A DNA stretch of 32,063 nucleotides from an uncultured Acetatifactor sp. (lineage in GTDB: Bacteria; Bacillota; Clostridia; Lachnospirales; Lachnospiraceae): NCBI GenBank assembly GCA_947625255.1, contig CANQNT010000043.1:1-32063 (forward strand). Reading direction: 5' to 3'. Below, piece after piece: positions 29,916 through 32,063 of the stretch. The stretch's first letter is position 1. Each line of letters begins with the position of its first letter. Made by a program: the position numbers and the translations under genes. Under the pieces are notes generated by a model. That model saw nothing but the letters and a program-made list of their open reading frames with translations. It was not told the origin of the DNA and made no database searches.

Positions 29916-31619
29916 TCATATCTTTGAAGAAAGCGCAACCTCCCATTCCTCTTTTAGCTGTCTGATCGATTGCTGCCTCTCGGTTCGTTCATCACTCACA
30001 GCTTTTGTAGCGACATCAAAAAGCCTGCCATTAAGCTGCCATTTTTCCCGGGTGAGGTTACCATCTCCAAAAAGAGCAAACGCTGTGGCTCCGAGGGTAT
30101 AGACGTTTGTAACCTCATCAATGGAGGCCCCGAGCTGATATTCCTCCGGCGATTGAAAGCGAGAGCTGCCCCACATTCGTCCCATATCGTTGATACAAGG
30201 TTGCTTGCGGAAAAAGTCAATATCGCAAATCGTTGTTTTACCGCTTTCAAAGTCATACAGGATACTGCCGTCATAAAAGTCAATGGCAACGTATTTTTGT
30301 GAGGCAATATATTCAAAAAAATCCAGTATGTCGCTGAACACACAGAGCCTGTCATGGGAGGAAAGCTGCATGAACCGCTGATGCGACGCCGGATACATGA
30401 CTCCCATACAATCTCCGGCAGCCCATTTGAATACCATGATAAAGCCGCCGTCTAAATCCTTTGCTTCAAGAAGTTCAATCAGATTTTTGTGTTGCAAATC
30501 TCTGTAAACCGGTAATGTGGCTTTTAATCTGGCAACTGCATCCGCAGGGTCGCCTCCATATTGTTCAGCAGGGGCACCGGCGAATTTGACGAAGTAGCGT
30601 TGTCCGTCCTTTTCCATTCCAAAACAGATATTTCCTGAATCCTGATCATCAAATACTTTGAACACATTTCCGTACTCTTTCAGAAAGCGGAAATCAAAAG
30701 CGCTTTTCAGTTTGAATGGAATCCCATCAATAGATTGCAGATAATATCCTTTGAAATACCATGTAGGCACCGGATTGCGCATATTATCGTACCAGCACAG
30801 AATATCGTTCGCCTGATTCAGCATGGTGTTTACTTCATCCTGTCCGAACGGGATCGCCCAGTACACGGAAGAAAGTGTGTTGCTCGCTATATAAAGAGCA
30901 AGCAGCTTCCAGAATTCCAGCGGAACATCGCCGTCAAAGTAGCCGTTCACCATGCCGGACGCAAAGAGCGGGGATTTCTGGGCACACCATACGATACGGT
31001 TAAATTCCTCCCACGGATCGCCGAAATCATACCGGTCAAAATCAATGATTTGCAGTTTTCCGTCCCGATCGATCATCATGTTGCCGATATGATAATCGCC
31101 ATGCTGGAAAACCTGCGGGCGGTCTTTCAGCAAATGGCGGTTGGCCCGTATGTAGTCGATGAACGCCTGTCCGTTTTCATAATGGATCGGACACTCCATA
31201 TATTTCTGAATTTTGATGTCCATCTTCCGATTGAAACGGCTTTCCCAGTCCTCCTGCGTTTCCGGAGCCGGTATCGAATGGATTTCCCGCAAAATACGTC
31301 CGGCTTCTAATCCATATACATACTGCTCGGTATCCGCCAAGAAAGGGATCACACTTTCTGCGTCATCCCCGTCAATCCATGTTTGAATAGTATATACACC
31401 ATCCTCACAGGCGCCGAACTCAACGGGCTTACACATGGGCACATCAAGAGCCGCAACCTCCTGCTGCATACGAAACATATCCGCCCGACTTGCGCTTTTC
31501 TCTTTGGGCGTAATCCGTAAAAGATATTTTGTACCGTCAGAGGTCGTTGCGCAATATTTCCGATCACATGACCAGCCCTTATTGATTGGTTCCCTGTTTA
31601 CAAATTTCATTTGAATCAT
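29916..31619 (-). CDS. APH-type phosphotransferase fused to a Ser/Thr-kinase-like domain
   Basis: A 567-residue protein with two kinase-fold domains. The first (about 1-288) is an aminoglycoside/choline-phosphotransferase-type kinase: the catalytic loop is HGDYHIGN (His 173, Asp 175, Asn 180) and the metal-binding block is IIDFDRYDFGDP (Asp 193). The second (about 295-567) resembles stand-alone bacterial Ser/Thr-kinase-like proteins. It has Lys 345 in RYFVKFAG, AIDFYDGSILYD (Asp 447, 450) at the catalytic loop, CDIDFF (Asp 468) at the metal site, and SSRFQSPEEYQLGA as an APE-like segment. No P-loop glycine motif is obvious in either. Whether the first domain modifies an antibiotic, another small molecule or a protein cannot be told. 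The ATG at 31619 follows AGGAGAG. It stands alone on the minus strand after the RNA methyltransferase tail. Confidence 0.85.
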   Translation of the reverse strand: MIQMKFVNREPINKGWSCDRKYCATTSDGTKYLLRITPKEKSASRADMFRMQQEVAALDVPMCKPVEFGACEDGVYTIQTWIDGDDAESVIPFLADTEQYVYGLEAGRILREIHSIPAPETQEDWESRFNRKMDIKIQKYMECPIHYENGQAFIDYIRANRHLLKDRPQVFQHGDYHIGNMMIDRDGKLQIIDFDRYDFGDPWEEFNRIVWCAQKSPLFASGMVNGYFDGDVPLEFWKLLALYIASNTLSSVYWAIPFGQDEVNTMLNQANDILCWYDNMRNPVPTWYFKGYYLQSIDGIPFKLKSAFDFRFLKEYGNVFKVFDDQDSGNICFGMEKDGQRYFVKFAGAPAEQYGGDPADAVARLKATLPVYRDLQHKNLIELLEAKDLDGGFIMVFKWAAGDCMGVMYPASHQRFMQLSSHDRLCVFSDILDFFEYIASQKYVAIDFYDGSILYDFESGKTTICDIDFFRKQPCINDMGRMWGSSRFQSPEEYQLGASIDEVTNVYTLGATAFALFGDGNLTREKWQLNGRLFDVATKAVSDERTERQQSIRQLKEEWEVALSSKI

Positions 31620-31647
31620 AAATCTCTCCTGTGCTATGCATGTACGG

Positions 31648-31938
31648 TTATATCATCCTAAAATGCTCCAGCGCTGCCCGGATTGCCGCCTCTTTCTCCG
31701 GCGGCACGCTTCGCGTGACGCTGGGCATATGTGGCTGCTTAGCGTTCTCTGACTTGGACTTATTGTAATTCTCCCGCTCGATAATCCCGCATTTTTGTTT
31801 TACCTGCGCGATGTAGAGGGAAGAAACCGTGAGGCCGGTATGCTCTTTCACATAAGCCTTGATCTCTCCATAGGTCACGCCTTTCTGGAAGCCAGACATA
31901 TCCATATCCTCCAGAGAGAAGTCAACCCTGATTTTCAT
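31648..31938 (-). CDS. Small protein resembling the C-terminal appendage of RlmD/RumA-type methyltransferases
   Basis: A 96-residue protein. Its pattern (VTYGEIKAYVKEHTGLTV then SSLYIAQVKQKCG, a PPEKEAAIRAALEHF tail) resembles the extra domain that follows HVETVV in many clostridial 23S rRNA uracil-5-methyltransferases. Here it is a separate frame, starting nine bases after the stop of the methyltransferase tail. The probable fold is a small winged-helix-like domain. It has no SAM-binding motif of its own, so calling it a methyltransferase would be misleading. It may act with the upstream gene product. Alternatively, the two frames were once one gene and a stop has separated them. The ATG has only a weak ribosome site (AAGGG at the end of the upstream gene). 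Confidence 0.65.
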   Translation of the reverse strand: MKIRVDFSLEDMDMSGFQKGVTYGEIKAYVKEHTGLTVSSLYIAQVKQKCGIIERENYNKSKSENAKQPHMPSVTRSVPPEKEAAIRAALEHFRMI

Positions 31939-31947
31939 TGACTGGAT

Positions 31948-32063
31948 TTATCCCTTGGAGAGTTGAACAACCGTCTCGACATGTTTATCATTGTCCAAAC
32001 TCAATTCCATATCCCCCTCAATAATAGGGAGCTTGAATTTCATGGATTTGAGCCATTGACCGT
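31948..32063 (-). CDS. Tail of an RNA m5U-methyltransferase-like gene (start outside window)
   Basis: Only the last 38 codons are inside the window. They end in DKHVETVVQLSKG. HVETVV is the near-invariant C-terminal block of RlmD/RumA/TrmA-type uracil-5-methyltransferases, where it follows the catalytic region. The sequence before it (LPIIEGDMELSLDND) is not the usual MFPHT stretch, so the protein may be a chimera or a divergent relative. The catalytic Cys and SAM motifs lie outside the window. Confidence 0.5.
   Translation of the reverse strand, partial: GQWLKSMKFKLPIIEGDMELSLDNDKHVETVVQLSKG

Noticed and set aside
30735..31310. 191-codon plus-strand frame inside the double-kinase gene
   Set aside because: It is antisense to a well-supported gene with intact motifs, and has no ribosome site.
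1..32063. CRISPR array, tRNA or rRNA genes
   Set aside because: No regularly spaced repeat-spacer array and no cloverleaf or rRNA-like stretch was seen. The only short repeats are the 17-bp tandem at 23258-23291 and the paired repeats listed.

Overview
The window looks like low-to-mid GC Clostridia DNA (Lachnospiraceae or Oscillospiraceae-like, probably from a gut). The support is strong AGGAGG ribosome sites, sigma-A-type promoters, LytTR/GHKL two-component pairs, many paired ABC exporters, and remnants of Tn916/Tn1549-like conjugative elements. No single gene fixes the species. The region is accessory DNA: intact regulated exporter cassettes separated by scars of decayed genes.

Left edge (1-3150): the C-terminal part of a Zn/Cd-type P1B ATPase, then a GC-rich IS91-like element (tyrosine-recombinase tail plus HUH transposase broken by a 1-base deletion). 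After it come a terminator, an ABC ATPase fragment without Walker A, and a broken lipoprotein gene.

Exporter block (3185-24740): four pairs of half-size ABC exporters, eight intact genes. Module 1 (minus strand, 3185-8482) is an ECF-like sigma factor with a very long C-terminal extension followed by two exporters. Module 2 (plus strand, 9049-14405) is LytTR response regulator, membrane GHKL kinase, exporter, exporter. Module 3 (minus strand, 24740-19432) has the same order, but its GHKL protein has no membrane domain. Module 4 (plus strand, 15658-19408) is an exporter pair with no adjacent regulator. It converges on module 3 with 23 bases between stop codons, and its two genes resemble the two module 3 genes in the same order. 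All eight ATPases keep Walker A, the Walker B glutamate and the H-loop histidine. I found no convincing precursor peptide, modification enzyme or C39 peptidase domain, so the substrate is unknown. Peptide or drug efflux, self-protection or signal export are all possible.

Scars between modules: an AbiEii N-terminal remnant with a 14-nt direct repeat (8588-8803), and a fused remnant of an alpha/beta hydrolase, a LysR regulator and a probable flavodoxin-like protein (14534-15468).

Right part (24840-32063): a membrane Fe-S protein divergent from the module 3 regulator, a GNAT acetyltransferase, conjugative-element debris (CHC2 primase start, HTH/excisionase-like gene, XRE-like and sigma-like pseudogenes with single-base deletions), a small membrane protein with a CPBP protease, a rare-looking fusion of an APH-type phosphotransferase to a Ser/Thr-kinase-like domain, and the tail of an RlmD/RumA-type RNA methyltransferase whose usual C-terminal appendage is a separate ORF.

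The most interesting points are the repeated regulator plus ABC pair architecture, the repeat/hairpin/promoter region ahead of the module 3 exporters, the sigma factor with its extension, and the double kinase.
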